From Toxorhynchites rutilus septentrionalis (lineage: Eukaryota; Arthropoda; Insecta; Diptera; Culicidae): DNA of 64,000 nucleotides. Location of the stretch: NCBI RefSeq assembly GCF_029784135.1, contig NC_073745.1:80725569-80789568 (forward strand). Direction: 5' to 3'. This document shows positions 12,007 to 23,294 of this stretch, one piece after another. Under the pieces are notes generated by a model. It was not told the DNA's origin. It saw only the letters and a list, made by a program, of their open reading frames with translations, and did not search any database. Made by a program: the position numbers and the translations under genes. How positions within the stretch are numbered: position 1 is the first letter of the stretch; every line of letters starts with the position of its first letter.

Positions 12007-12223
12007 TTAAAGCTCAAAATCTCGTTCTCCGGCGTAACGCTTTCGTTTTCGAAACATTGAACTTACACCCCAGTATAGAAATGAAAGACGTAATCCTACA
12101 TCAAAAAAACCACACCAAATCATAACCTCTCCCCCACACTTCACGTACCCTTGAATATGTCATTCGTAAAGCTTCTTACCCGATTCACCCAATACATTTA
12201 CACGCCTTTACTTGTTGAAAAAC

Positions 12224-12640
12224 TCAAGCTAGAATCGAATCTACCGGATTCTGTGCATGCTTCAAAGCTTTTCTCTTGGCTTCATTAGCTTTGTTGACTA
12301 ATGGAAACTTACGAGCAAGCCAACTTCTCAAAGCATGCTCTCCGATTCTTCGGCGAGTAGTTTGATTGGTGGTGTGCGGGTTCTCTGTATTTCTCTGATA
12401 ATGATCTTTGGGGTTTCCCTTACATCCATCATCATGTTGGTATCCACTCATATACCCGTTTGCATTTTCTATCCTTACCGGGTAGATCCATCACTGACCC
12501 ATACGTCCTGTACTTCAAGATTTTTTTTCCAATGGTTGTTTTACCAATACCGAAGTTTCCTGCGATATGCCCGCTTATACCCACATTTTCCACGGATGTG
12601 CAAAGGTTTTTGAAATTTGAAAATTTTTCCCATCTCAATT
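12224..12640 (-). pseudogene. Tc1-like transposase N-terminal fragment
   Basis: On the minus strand the frame from 12638 reads GHIAGNFGIGKTTIGKKILK, a helix-turn-helix typical of Tc1 transposases, followed by YRTYGSVMDLPGKDRK, the linker with the GRPR-like region. A second frame (12451-12224) reads RRRIGEHALRSWLARKFPLV and NKANEAKRKALKHAQN, the second helix-turn-helix and the beginning of the catalytic domain. A frameshift separates the two. The DDE catalytic residues are missing because the sequence ends before them. It abuts two other transposase fragments. Confidence 0.75.
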
Positions 12641-12654
12641 CTTAGAAAATACTT

Positions 12655-12835
12655 CATCTTTGGTGATGATCTGAGCTAAAAGTCCGTATTCAATGTCGGT
12701 AAGAGGAAAAAAACCTTGAATCTTGGGAAATCGTTCTGGATCATTTGAGTGTGAGTGCGATAGAACATCTCATTCCAGCGTCTCCAATAATTTTGCGGCA
12801 TGAGATCGAACGTTGTCATGAAGATCAATAAAGAC
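12655..12835 (-). pseudogene. mariner-like transposase fragment around the second catalytic Asp
   Basis: Minus-strand translation gives LHDNVRSHAAKLLETLE-stop-DVLSHS, matching the HDNARPH block that carries the second aspartate of mariner transposases. The DIEYGLLAQ segment then follows. The usual SPDLAPSD block is not preserved between them. It is short, has a stop, and sits between the DD37E-like and Tc1-like fragments. Confidence 0.6.
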
Positions 12836-12839
12836 TGTC

Positions 12840-13312
12840 CACGTTAAATTCCGGACACTTTTCTTTCAGTGCAGTTTAGTTTTCGTACTTCGTCAAAACC
12901 TTGTTGTATAACTCTCGAGCGCGTCTTTTGGCCACCAGATTTTGCTTTAGTGTTCTGCAGGCACGGAAATTGCAATATCCTTCTCGCATACGGATTCTCC
13001 GAATGGTAATTTGGTTAGAGTTGTGTTTTTTGGTCCGAGAGTCCCGGGTTCAGCTTAATTGTTCTCATTACCTTCAATCTCAGCTTCCGATCGAAGTTTC
13101 ACTACGACGCGATCCAACCGAACAACAGTTGTACGATCACGGAAACGTTTCAGCACATCATAAACCATCGATCTAGCCACATTCAGCGATTTCGCGTTTT
13201 TAGTATCTGACCACGCCGGATTTTCAATGTGGGTATCTAAAATCAAATTTCTTCTCTCGGTTTCCATCCTGCACAACTTTTTCAAAACAAAGTTTCTATC
13301 GTCGAAAAACAC
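12840..13312 (-). pseudogene. DD37E-type IS630-Tc1-mariner transposase, N-terminal half
   Basis: The frame 13312-13055 contains METERRNLILDTHIENPAW and SLNVARSMVYDVLKRFRD, a paired helix-turn-helix region. The following frame reads QNLVAKRRARELYNKVLTKY, which aligns with QNMVGKTRARKLYTEMLTK in the DD37E copy at 50972-52141. The catalytic D...D...E part is replaced by the mariner-like fragment at 12655-12835. It is frameshifted near 13050 and cannot be functional. Confidence 0.65.
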
Positions 13313-15044
13313 AGATTCTCCAAACTATTTGCTATCAAAAGATTTCAGATACGCCTACTACGACCTCTGCTATGAAATAAACGGTGATTCCGAATTTCAG
13401 ATGTTCCAAGCCATGGAATTCAGGCTAGTACATAGTTCTTAGTAAATTACCGAATTCAATGCAATTGATTTCACAAAATTTATTCTGGGCTGAACTGCCT
13501 GTTGCTGGTGAACCATCAGTGCTGGAACCGCATACATTATGCCAAGAAATTCTTGTAAAACCGAAGAATGAACTTACTTTCGCTAAATATTAGAACCTTT
13601 TGTAGTTGATTCGAGTGAGTAACAGAACAGTAGTTATTTTTTGATAACATTGCCTAGGGCATAACGTACGAAAACCAATAATTTAGCACAAGACGATACT
13701 TCCGTGGGCTCGTCGAGTTTGGAGTTGAATAACCTAAATTTGGTTGCCTTGATCTCAGGTGTGTATTTGGGTGTGTTCGGTGCTTGGTATCAATGGGTAT
13801 GCCACCTATTCGCAGCCGAACAGTATTGCCGGATAGCGAAACTGTAACCAATTTTTTCTTCAAGCTATTTCCTTGCACGATTTCCACCATTTTCATTATA
13901 TGTGGTTTACTAAGCGTTTATGAGATTGTATGAGGCTTTTTTTGCTTTGCAAAAATGAGACGACACAATATCCCTCAACAATTTACGAATTTTATCCATC
14001 TTCATCATTTAAACTCATTTAAACACATCGTTCACTCCGTTCGAAGAAATATACCGCTTTATTCGAGTATAAGGGTGGTTTCATTGAGTCATTCGTAATG
14101 CTTTTCAGACAAACCAAACATTGCGGTCTTTCTTCTCGATTCACAATGATACTTCTTCATTTTAGCAGCCATAGCAATCCCCTATAAATAAACAAAATAT
14201 TTACTTTGATGAAAATAATAGTTAAAAACAGTAAATATATTGAGTTTAGAATTTGTTAACATAGAATACTGTCAAAATATTAAACTCCCGGCCCCGTCAG
14301 GCTAACGCCATATGAGCCTTGATAAAAATATAGATTTGGGAAAAAAGGTGCTTTGATTCGCTTTCATTTAAGAACTAATCACAAAGTCTTAGGATATAAT
14401 CTTCCTAGGCTCTGATTCTATCCTTACCGCTGAATACTGCACGTGGGAAATAACTGAAGTGATTGTTCAGACTGATCGTGGATTATGGGATTGTTTATGT
14501 TCGGATTCTGGATCTTCTGTTATGTGATGGCTTCGTGGGTGGTCCGTTGTTGGCCGGATGGCTGATGACTTAACTATTTGTGTAACCAAACGGTGATAGT
14601 AATGTTTCAGAACGATTTTTTCCCACTCGGAAAGTGCACAAGTGCACTTTTTGTTTAAAAGCCTGAAAAATGGTAAATTTAACAAAAACCAAAAGCTTCA
14701 AGTCGGGAATAAATTACGCGATTCAATGAGAGTATTTTCTGAGGCTTCTTCTGCCTATACATGTTCAAAGTTTTTGACGTTTATTGTGAGCCGTGTTTAT
14801 GGGGTTATTCTTAAGAGTGAGCAGGACAGCATTAAAATACGACTCATGGAGGACATGTCAAAACGAAAAAATATTGAAGCCTGGGCATGGATATATACAT
14901 TGAGGGCAATGGAGTTGGTGAAGTGAATTTGTGTTTGTAGAATCACAGCATGGGATATTTTGTCGAGCTGATCTGATGAACACTAAAACATTTTTTAAAA
15001 ACAGTGTCAACTGCGTGGTATATGTGTTATTGAAATTGTAATAC
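13313..15044. other. no gene seen
   Basis: Short frames such as 13654-13896 (-), 14467-14685 (-) and 14642-14926 (+) resemble nothing known to me. Near 14120-14170 the minus strand reads MAAKMKKYHCESRRKTAMFG after an AG, which could be the start of a lost transposon protein, but I cannot assign it. Confidence 0.35.
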
Positions 15045-15125
15045 ACCAATTTTTTTACGCGGGGGATACGTACCTCGTAAAAAATCGCGTTAACTCGAAA
15101 ATCTGCGTATAAAACCCCGTAATCC
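15045..15125. repeat. fragment of the 'acgcgg' short inverted-repeat family
   Basis: It reads acaccaatttttttacgcgg followed by gatacgtacctcgtaaaaaa. This is one end of the family seen complete at 24497-25163 and 57988-58313. Confidence 0.65.
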
Positions 15126-15265
15126 TGGACGCATCTCCAACGGATAGGGAGCGATTATACGGCAAGACACACGTTTCAATTTCAATTGAAATTAGGCGTC
15201 ATCTACTTAACCCTCTACGACCCAAGTTTTTTATTTATCTAAAAAAACTATTCCACTTTTATCTC

Positions 15266-16060
15266 GAACTAGCTGACCCGGCAAATTCGTCCCACCCAAA
15301 ATTTGTTTTTTTGTTATCAATACCTATAATAACATTCACGTTTTCTTACTGAGCGCAAGTTCATTAGTCCAATCGAAGAACTGTTCATTGACTGATATTC
15401 TAATCAACCCCGTTGAATTTACTTATTACCAAAAAATTCCTAGTACTTCTACCAAAACTCATCATTATAATATCAGATTATTTTCAGACACAATTATCGT
15501 TCAAAATTTTTCAACCACTTGTAAATAATATATTTTTCCGTTACATGGAATAAATGTTTGACACAGAAAATATGATAGAATGAAGACAGGCCCCTCCTCT
15601 CTTCTCCCCTTAGAGAGGGGGGAGGAGTGTCTATTCACCATAGAAACGTTTCGTGCCCCCTAAAATCTTCACATGCCAAATTTGGCTCCATTTGCTTGAT
15701 TAGTTTTCGAGTTATGCAGAAATTTGTTTTTCATTTGTATGACAGCCCATCCTATGAGAGGGGGGAGGAGTGTCGAACCACCATAAAAACATTTATTGCA
15801 TCCTAAAACCTTCACATGCCAAATTTGGTTTCGTTTGCTTAATTAGTTCTCGAGTAATGCAGAAATTTGTGTTTCATTTGTATGGCAGCCCTCCCTAAGA
15901 GAAAGAGGAGGAGTATCTAACCACCATAGAATCATTTATTGCACCCTAAAACCTCCAGATGCCTAATTTGGTTGCATTTTCTGTATTAATTCTCGAGTAC
16001 TACCTAAGAGAGGGGGGAGGAGTATCTAAGCACCGTAAAATGTTATTAAAATCCACTAAT
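15266..16060. repeat. retroposon-like repeat with ~143-bp internal tandem units
   Basis: The start agctgacccggcaaattcgt recurs at 28616, where it is followed by similar sequence including 'catcattataatatcagatt'. From 15612 a unit beginning gagaggggggaggag repeats at about 15758, 15899 and 16007. Each unit carries 'acatgccaaatttggt' and 'catttgtatggcagcc'. The 30590-30870 copy has the same unit. No coding sequence was identified. The family could be a non-LTR-derived retroposon. Confidence 0.6.
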
Positions 16061-19000
16061 TAAGTTGTTCCACTACTATATCCTGTACTAAATTTTCTCA
16101 TCATTCAAATGAAAGCATCAGAATCGTCTTCCGTAGAGTACTTTTTAATGTAGAGCCAGTTTGAGGTCGAAACAAAAAAAAAGTTCTATAACTCTGTTTT
16201 TTATTACAAGCTAAACGATTTATGTTCGATGCAGACTTTTGCATCTTTACATCATCAAAAAAAGTTTCATTTCATGAAATAGGTGAGGTGAGGAAAAAAT
16301 TATTGACATCAAACCATTAGTAACACTGGAACTTTATTTGAAAAAATCTGTATATTCTGTATGAAATCCAAAAAATCTGTAATCTGCAACTACATATTCT
16401 TAGCATACGTGGAAGGGAACCAAACCAAACTAGTATCATTCGAGGGAATGCACTTCTAGTAATGTCCACAATTTGAAACAATACAGCGCACCTCTCGCTC
16501 ACGAGACCTTGCTGAAAAAGGATCAAATGTGGATACCACTACCGACAGCTTCCCGAGTGAACCCACACACATTCACTCAGCATAAAATAAACATATGCAA
16601 GGGAAAATGCTTCCGCCTCCGGTGAGAGTGTGTATTGGGTGTATTGGCTGGCACTCTTCCGCTGGCAACCCCACAACAATCAGGCGGTAATGAGGGCGCA
16701 CGCTGGTGTGCGCCAGTGTGAGTGCTGCCCGGGTGTTGTTTTTGTTTTTTCTTCTTTGGGCTGAGCTTTCGCGCAACACACCCTCACACCAAGCTTTTCC
16801 CCCACACATGATGACGTATGAATTCGCGAGCGCTAAAGGTTAAGGATTTTCCCAAACGTGTGGATGTGTGCGTTGGTCGGATAGACAGGTGCATTCAAAA
16901 CGTTTTTTTTTGCTCGCGAAGAAGCTGAAGGATTTTGTTGTGTGTGACTGCGCAAACGCGGCGGGGCTTTCCAAATGAAAACATAAACAGTATAGAGTTA
17001 TCCTCCCGATTCGGGGGATCTGGAGGCAGCAAAGTGACGAGAGTTTGAAATTATGGATAATGGTTCGATGGTACGACGCACGACGGGGAGTGTAAATTTA
17101 TGTGTTCCCGCACTGCCCCTCTCGCTAACAAATTGTGTTTTAATGATGCCTTGGCCTCCGTAAAAAAGCGATGCACACATTAAGTTTGGCTTTGCGAGAA
17201 GGAATGGGCACTGCCTATGAATATTCATGCGATCATGATGTTTGTGTTGTATACATTGTTTTCTGTTTTTTGGACTGAGAGAAGGACTCTCGCGCAGTCG
17301 ACACCCCATGTATGTTTCTGCATATTGATTTGTCATTGTCTATGTTTTGCGAAGGGAAAAAAGTAGGTCAGTTATTGTTGTCGCTGCATAACTCAACGCA
17401 TTGTTTCTGAAAAAAAAACCAAACAAAGTAGAGCGCTACTCACTCTGATCATCCTTCACTTTCTTCTTCCAGCAGAATTGCGGAATGTTGTGACTCCTCC
17501 GGATCCTGATGGTGACTCTGTTCACGAAATCTCGCACTTGTTGCATATTTTATGCCACTGACAGGATGGTATGCTCTGGATCACGCGCGTCTTCCACTTT
17601 TCCGTCGCAGGATTTGTTGACGTTAGCACTTGCGTTAATTGCAGCAGTTGTTGCTTCATAAAACGCGCATAAAATATTGATGGATTTCCTTTCTCCGATT
17701 GTTGCACTTTTTTCATGACACTTTTTGGGATCCCCCTCCACAGGGCATCAACACTTTCACTTCATTCACAGTGGCGAAACTTTCCGTCCTAACTTCATCA
17801 ATGGCTTCGACCGTGTTGTAACCACGCTTCGCAGTGACATTGCGGCTTGAAGAAACGATTGGTCAACGGCAAACAACACTGACTTTTCACTGCTGGATCT
17901 CCATACATGCGCAAACTTGTGTGTAAAATATTGATTTACTGCCACTACTCTTTAAACTCGTACACTTCAATAATGAATCGAGGGACTTCAATTGAATATT
18001 CAGTGCCCAGTGCTTCTCCGTCGGACATGCATCTGAAAATTGAAACCCATGATGAACAAACGAAAGCCGGAATTCCGCACTGGAAACCGCCAGCAGTCGG
18101 TATGCGATTTCGGTCGAGACTGTTCTCCTTGAGTGGTGGCTCCTTCGCTCTCTCTTTCTCTTTCGGAAAGTGTCCCCCTCACTTCACAGATGGACCGAGT
18201 AAATTACCATGACCGCGAATAATACCTTTTCACTAGTTCTACGTGCTCTTTGTGGCATTCCAACTTGAGCACGGTGTCGTTTAAAATTGAACCTGTTGTT
18301 TAGGTATGTAACCTCAAGCGGAAGGTACAGTTGTTCCACCGGACGAAGTCGAAATATGCCGGTATATCTGTTATTCTGTTATAACTAGTTTTGATGCGGT
18401 CAAATTGGCTTACATTCAAGCGTTCAAGGACACTTGGGAAATTCACTAGTAGTAAAACACTTTCCGTGTAATCAGCTTTGACACAAACGACGGATTCATT
18501 TTCTCTGTCATCATCATGTCGAAGAAAGTATAATCCGGTTTGCATGATTTCATGCCTCCGGGTAGTTTGAAAGAAAAACAAAAGCTCACCCAAGCATCGC
18601 TGCTTGCATCACCCCCGCACGTGTCTGTAAATCGACAAATGAATGCAAAAAAAAAAAAATGCATACACCGAGCACAAGATGTGTGTGAGCTCAGATGAGT
18701 GCGATAATGTTCGCGTTATGCAATTGCCTCTTTTCAATTCAATCGCCAAGTCGGTGGGAACAATGGCACATCTTGGTAACAATAAAATGCTTCCCATCCT
18801 CCTACACTCCTGCGGGGCGTTTATCGAGGGTATGGTGCAAAAAGTTAGTGGTGGGAGGGGAGAGTGTGTATGCAGTAATTAAGCCTTAATTGAAAAGCGC
18901 ACTTTTCACGGGACCGCTGTCTTTTGCTGCTCGTTAGGTTAGACAGCAAAAAAAAAAAAAGGTACGACGCATCAGAGTGGAAGCGAAGATACGCCGATTA

Positions 19001-19513
19001 GGTACGCCTCGGTAGCTGGATGACAAATTGCACCACCGTCTAATGCTGTTCATCGGATGGAACGACGAATGATTCACTCGGTTGAGAGACTAAAATTGTA
19101 TCAGCCATGACAGCTCAACGGAGTAGATTTTTTATGATGGAATTTTACATTCATCCACGAAATTGTTCATCCAAGACAGTTCATCGATTCATCGCGCGCA
19201 GCTGAGTAAACTCCAGGATAAATGTCTTCCATTATTCTACCTCAAACACTCCCACGCGACGTAATTGAAAAACACACCTATCGGGTGTTGGTGGAGTAGC
19301 GTTAAACCCGTGAAAAACAACACGCAATTGCGTAATTTGATATTCTCACTTTCTACTTTAAACTGTCCGTCCGAGTGATCGATGTCATCGCGTGGTTCAA
19401 AACTCATCACACCAGCCGAAATGAAAGAAAAACGCTGCTGGAAACTGGATAGATTAGCTGATATTACATGTTTAAAATGTTAAGTCGTTCAGAATGGTTC
19501 GAACATCTCCCTA
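16061..19513. other. repeat-poor stretch, no confirmed gene
   Basis: None of the repeat families of this window is recognisable between about 16550 and 19480. Base composition is less AT-rich, with several short frames (16573-16809, 16998-17336, 17907-18212, 18300-18593) but no recognisable protein. Part of it (17444-17880) has the look of a minus-strand non-coding exon and is listed separately. Confidence 0.4.
17444..17880 (-). other. possible minus-strand first exon (5' untranslated)
   Basis: On the minus strand an arthropod initiator TCAGT has its A at 17880. Sequence then runs to a good splice donor, AGA|GTGAGT, with the exon ending at 17444. The frame 17716-17522 inside it (64 aa, start ATG) resembles nothing known and ends before the donor. 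I infer a candidate first exon of a gene lying to the left or outside the window. No TATA box or downstream promoter element is evident, and an acceptor exon was not found. Confidence 0.2.
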
Positions 19514-19874
19514 AAGGGTGTCCCACCTCAAATTGCTTCACGGAAACAACGCTGTACAAAATTACCCATTGGGTATTTTGTTTGAAAATTTGGGTAGTAG
19601 TAATTTAGAGTGTATTGTTTACACTCCCTTTTTTTCGAAAACTGGAGAAAATGGCGTCACCCGAAATGCATCGTAGCGAATTGATTTTGTGCAAGCACCT
19701 GTATTGTAGTTGAATGAAATAAATATAGGGGAACCGCGGGTAATACGGACAGTGGGGGTAATATGGACAGGTGGCTGATTTGTATAGTTACATTTTGAAT
19801 TTCCTTTTTTTGTTAATGAGAACACCTTCTACATGTTATTGAATAATATATAAGTCACCCTATGGCAATGAATA

Positions 19875-21051
19875 AAGGGTGTGTCACATCAAATTTCATC
19901 ATGGAAAAAACGCTGTAGAAATTCGCCCAGTAGACCGATCCTTTTGAAAATTTTAGACAGTAAAATAAAAACTATTAAACAACTTTTGGCATTTTCTTTT
20001 TATTCATACTTCGAGCCCAAGCCCGTATGCTCGCACCTTCCTCTTTACCCCGTCCATAAGGTTCTGTACAACGTCAGGTTGTAGTTTTTTTTTAACAGAA
20101 ATCCATTTTCTCTTGAAGTCCGCCTCCGATTTGACAACTTTTGGGTTCTTCAGGAGGGCCTGCTTCATAATCGCCCAATATTTCTCTATTGGGCGAAGCT
20201 CCGGCGCGTTGGGCGGGTTCATTTCCTTTGGCACGAAGGTGACCCCGTTGGCTTCGTACCACTCCAACACGTCCTTTGAATAGTGGCACGAAGCGAGATC
20301 CGGGCAGAAGATGGTCGGGTCCTCGTGCTGCTTCAATAGTGGTAGTAAGCGCTTCTGTAGGCACTCCTTAAGGTAAACCTGCCCGTTTACCGTACCGGTC
20401 ATCACGATGGGGGCGCTCCGTTTTCCGCAAGAGCAGATCGCTTGCCACACCATGTACTTTTTGGCAAACTTGGATTGCTTCTGCTTGCGATTCTCCTCCG
20501 GAACGCTGAATTTGTCCTCTGCGGAGAAGAACAACAGGCCCGGCAGCTGACGAAAGTCCGCTTTGACGTAGGTTTCGTCGTCCATTACCAGGCAAATGCA
20601 TTTCGGTGTACAGCTTCCGGGCTCGCGTCTTCCCCACCATGTTTTGCCTTTCGTCGCGGTTAGGAGCCTTCTGAACCTTGTATGTACGCAGGCCCTCCCG
20701 CTGCTTGGTCCGCTGGACGAATGAACTTGACAAATTCAGCTTATTGGCGACATCCCGGACCGAACTTCTCGGATCACGTCTAAACTGCTTATCTACGCGC
20801 TTATGATCTTTTTCACTGACGGAGCATGGATTGGACGATTCCCAGCATCTTACCGATGTCCCGATGTGACAACTCCGGATTCTCGAAATGAGTGCACAGG
20901 ATTAATTCACGACGCTCTTTTTCGTTCGACGACATTTTTCCAAATTTACGAAAAATTGACAGTGAAGCATGGCCAAGCTGAAGATATAATTCCTAAAAAT
21001 TAAATTTCTACAGCGTTTTTTCCGTGATGCAATTTGATGTGACACACCCTT
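19875..21051. mobile_element. ITm DD37E transposon, copy 1 (complete ends, 1177 bp)
   Basis: Inverted repeats aagggtgtgtcacatcaaat and atttgatgtgacacaccctt are flanked by TA on both sides (19873-19874, 21052-21053), as for all IS630-Tc1-mariner elements. The inverted repeat extends inward through acgctgtagaaat. It carries the transposase relic on the minus strand. Confidence 0.93.
20004..20935 (-). pseudogene. DD37E transposase, copy 1, frameshifted
   Basis: The protein would start at the ATG at 20935 (MSSNEKERRELILCTHFENP). It carries a helix-turn-helix (DIGKMLGIVQ; later SFVQRTKQREGLRTYKVQK) and the catalytic blocks MDDETYVKADF, PDLASCHYSKDVLEWY and APELRPIEKYW. I count 37 residues between the second Asp and the Glu, which defines DD37E, a class described from mosquitoes. 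Compared with copy 2 (50972-51989), it lacks 74 bp after IVQS and a net 11 bp before MDDETY, each of which breaks the frame. The tryptophan usually preceding the second Asp block is a cysteine. The C-terminus to the stop at 20004 is complete. Confidence 0.93.
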
Positions 21052-22153
21052 TACTGATCAAAAGTGATAAAGGGAAACAAAAACCGAAAATCATACATGA
21101 TTTCGCGTGGGGATGTAATTTTAGCTGCTTCGATATTAAGCATTTTGAGTGGTTTAATATGAAAATTCAATTCGCTAATGGTTATATTTCGGTTTGTGGG
21201 TTAATAGAGAAGCGATATTGAGTATTTACGGAAAAGTAGATTTATTTTTGAGTGGAAAAATTTAAATTATTGAAATAATTGTACTAGTGGGGTAAAACGG
21301 ACAGTTGCCAGTGGGAGTGAGATGAACTGTGAAAAGTCTGTTTAATCTATTCCTAAGGAATGCCCTGCGTCTATTTAATGGAAATCAAATCGCCAAATGT
21401 GGACTGTTTAGAAGCTGACTGGAACCAATAAAAAAATAGTTGAGAGTGTCAGTTTATACTGCTGAAAAGAACGATATCACTTCTAGGTGGATTAATTCGA
21501 TTTTTTCATCATTTAACGGACATTCGTGATGAGTTCAGACCATGGTTGAATAATATTATTCCTCTCGCGATCGATAAACCTCTACGCTTCATATATTACA
21601 AACCTGTCCATATTACCCCCACTACATGTCCATTACACCCTCATCGAAAAAAAATATTGTACTTTTCGGTCTGTTTTAATTTCAGTAAAAAACATTGAAA
21701 AACATTTTTTTGTAAAATATTTGGTCAATTAGGTAGAAAAACAGTACATTGGATTGCAATAAACTGCATCAAAGTTTTGGGAAACATGACTTTCCAAAGA
21801 TATAGTTTAAGTTCTTCTTAACATGTCCGTCTTACCCCCACCTTCCCTACCAAAAGCTTGCTAATGGGATATATTTTATTGTCTGAAAGTTTGGAAAGGA
21901 TCGGTCAACTAGGTAATTTTCTACAGCGTTTTTCCGTGATGCAATTTGATGTGGGACACTCTTTAGAATCCCCGCCATTGAAGTTTTTATAAAAATACAA
22001 CAGATTTAATTATGAAAAGTTTTAGGTTCTTTAAAAAATAAAAACAGTCTTCCAAAAATGTACTTTAATAGCATGTTTCCCGTTGGCGGAAGCATAGATT
22101 CTTGCTTATGAAAAGCTAATCCCAGCAAACATTAAATCATACAACTTGCATAT

Positions 22154-23072
22154 TAGGGTGCCAATGAAAACGGTCATCTCGAATTTTAAAAAGCTACCCC
22201 ATAAAAAATGTCTACCACCTCGAAAAAACACCCTTTGCAGCTCAATCGGACTTAAGGGAAAATGGCGCAAAGCGGTTAAAGTTTGAGTTTTTTTTTTGAA
22301 AATCGCTAAATCGCCTAAGGGTGGAGTAAAGGAAATAGGGGTTTTCGATTTTTTTTTGAAGCCAAATGTATTAAAATTGCATGAAACGTCGAGATCTAAA
22401 AATCGTCGAGAAAATTATTTTTTTGTCAAAAATCGGCACTCTGGGACTTTTGGAATATGAAACGAAAAATATGGTTTAGGGTGCCAATAAAAATAATTAT
22501 CTCGATTTTTCATTCAGAACTTACTACGAAATGCTTATTTATACGATAATAGACCCTATGCAAAACATTAGCTCATTCGGACTTTATTTACTGGTGTCAC
22601 ATACATTACAATTTGAGTTTTTTGAAATCCGAAAAATCATTGGAAATCGAGGTTTTTAAAAAAAGTTTTGATGCAAAATGTCTTAAAATTGCATGACACG
22701 TCGAGATTGACAGTTATTTAAAAAAAAATCTCAAAAATCGATTTTTCAGGCGCCAAGTGCCAAAACCACATTTTTTTGACGAAAAAAAATTTCGAGGTAA
22801 TTGTAAATCTCGACGAGTAATGCAATTTTAAGACATATGGCATCGATTGTTTTTAAAAACCTCGATTTTCGGTGATTTTTTGTTTTTCAAAAAACTCAAA
22901 TTGTAACGCATGTGACACCAGTAAGTGAAGTCCGCTAATGAAGTCGGCTAATAATTTGCATAGGATATATTATCGTGCAAATAAACATTTCGCAGCAAGT
23001 GTCGAATGAAAAATCGAGATAATTATTTTTATTGGCACCCTAAACCATATTTTTCGTTTCGTATTTGGAAAA
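22154..23072. mobile_element. foldback element with ~300-bp arms
   Basis: Sequence from about 22454 to 22755 is repeated in inverse from 23072 back to 22775. The arms share aaacgaaaaatatggtttag, ggtgccaataaaaataatta and the 'cgatttttcattc' block, with a spacer of some 20 bases. The left part 22154-22453 is a related arm (agggtgccaatgaaaacggt) without a partner on the right. The same family recurs at 58466-59412. No coding capacity is seen. Confidence 0.82.
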
Positions 23073-23189
23073 AAAAACCAATCTATGTATATAACCTTCC
23101 ATACAAATCATTTCGTTTTCACCGTGAAGTACGAACGTCAGGCCCAATATCTTAATACAACACATTAATATTCTGTAACGGCTCTTAAC

Positions 23190-23294
23190 TACACCCAGGT
23201 TTTATTTTACGCGGTTTTTTTCTGCGTGGTTTTTTTACGAGTTTTTTTTACGCGGATTTTCCAATTAACGCGGTTTTTTTACGCGGTACCCTCC
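23190..23294. repeat. 'acgcgg' short inverted-repeat element, partial
   Basis: acacccaggttttattttac begins a run of acgcggttttt repeats ending at the start of the mariner relic. Compared with 24497-25163 only one end is kept. Confidence 0.7.

Larger units (their letters stand above)
10772..12108. mobile_element. family A composite repeat, copy 2
   Basis: It opens gggttatacctatgatataa and then gttgacataggactgccg, and ends atgaaagacgtaatcctacatc. It lies 5 bases after copy 1. The interior differs from copy 1: it holds a ~111-bp tandem repeat (11230-11595) and a piggyBac-type MITE (11821-12006). The promoter half (11615-12060) matches copy 1 (10470-10740) closely. Confidence 0.7.
19726..21849. 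mobile_element. 'ggggtaatatggacag' inverted-repeat element, middle of the nest
   Basis: It begins taggggaaccgcgggtaata and then cggacagtgggggtaatatg. It ends with the inverse ccgtcttacccccaccttcc followed by cta. The motif gggtaatayggaca recurs at 19740, 19755, 21290, 21605 and 21830 in matching orientation relative to each end. I do not know the superfamily. It is interrupted by the DD37E element at 19875-21051. Confidence 0.7.
19514..21963. mobile_element. DD37E-related MITE, outermost of a three-level nest
   Basis: The left end aagggtgtcccacctcaaat and right end gatgtgggacactctt are inverted repeats, flanked by TA (19512-19513 and 21964-21965). The ends, including caacgctgtacaaaatta against taattttctacagcg, resemble those of the complete DD37E element at 19875-21051, so this is a related non-autonomous member. 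Its own sequence is 19514-19725 plus 21850-21963; the rest is inserted. Confidence 0.82.
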
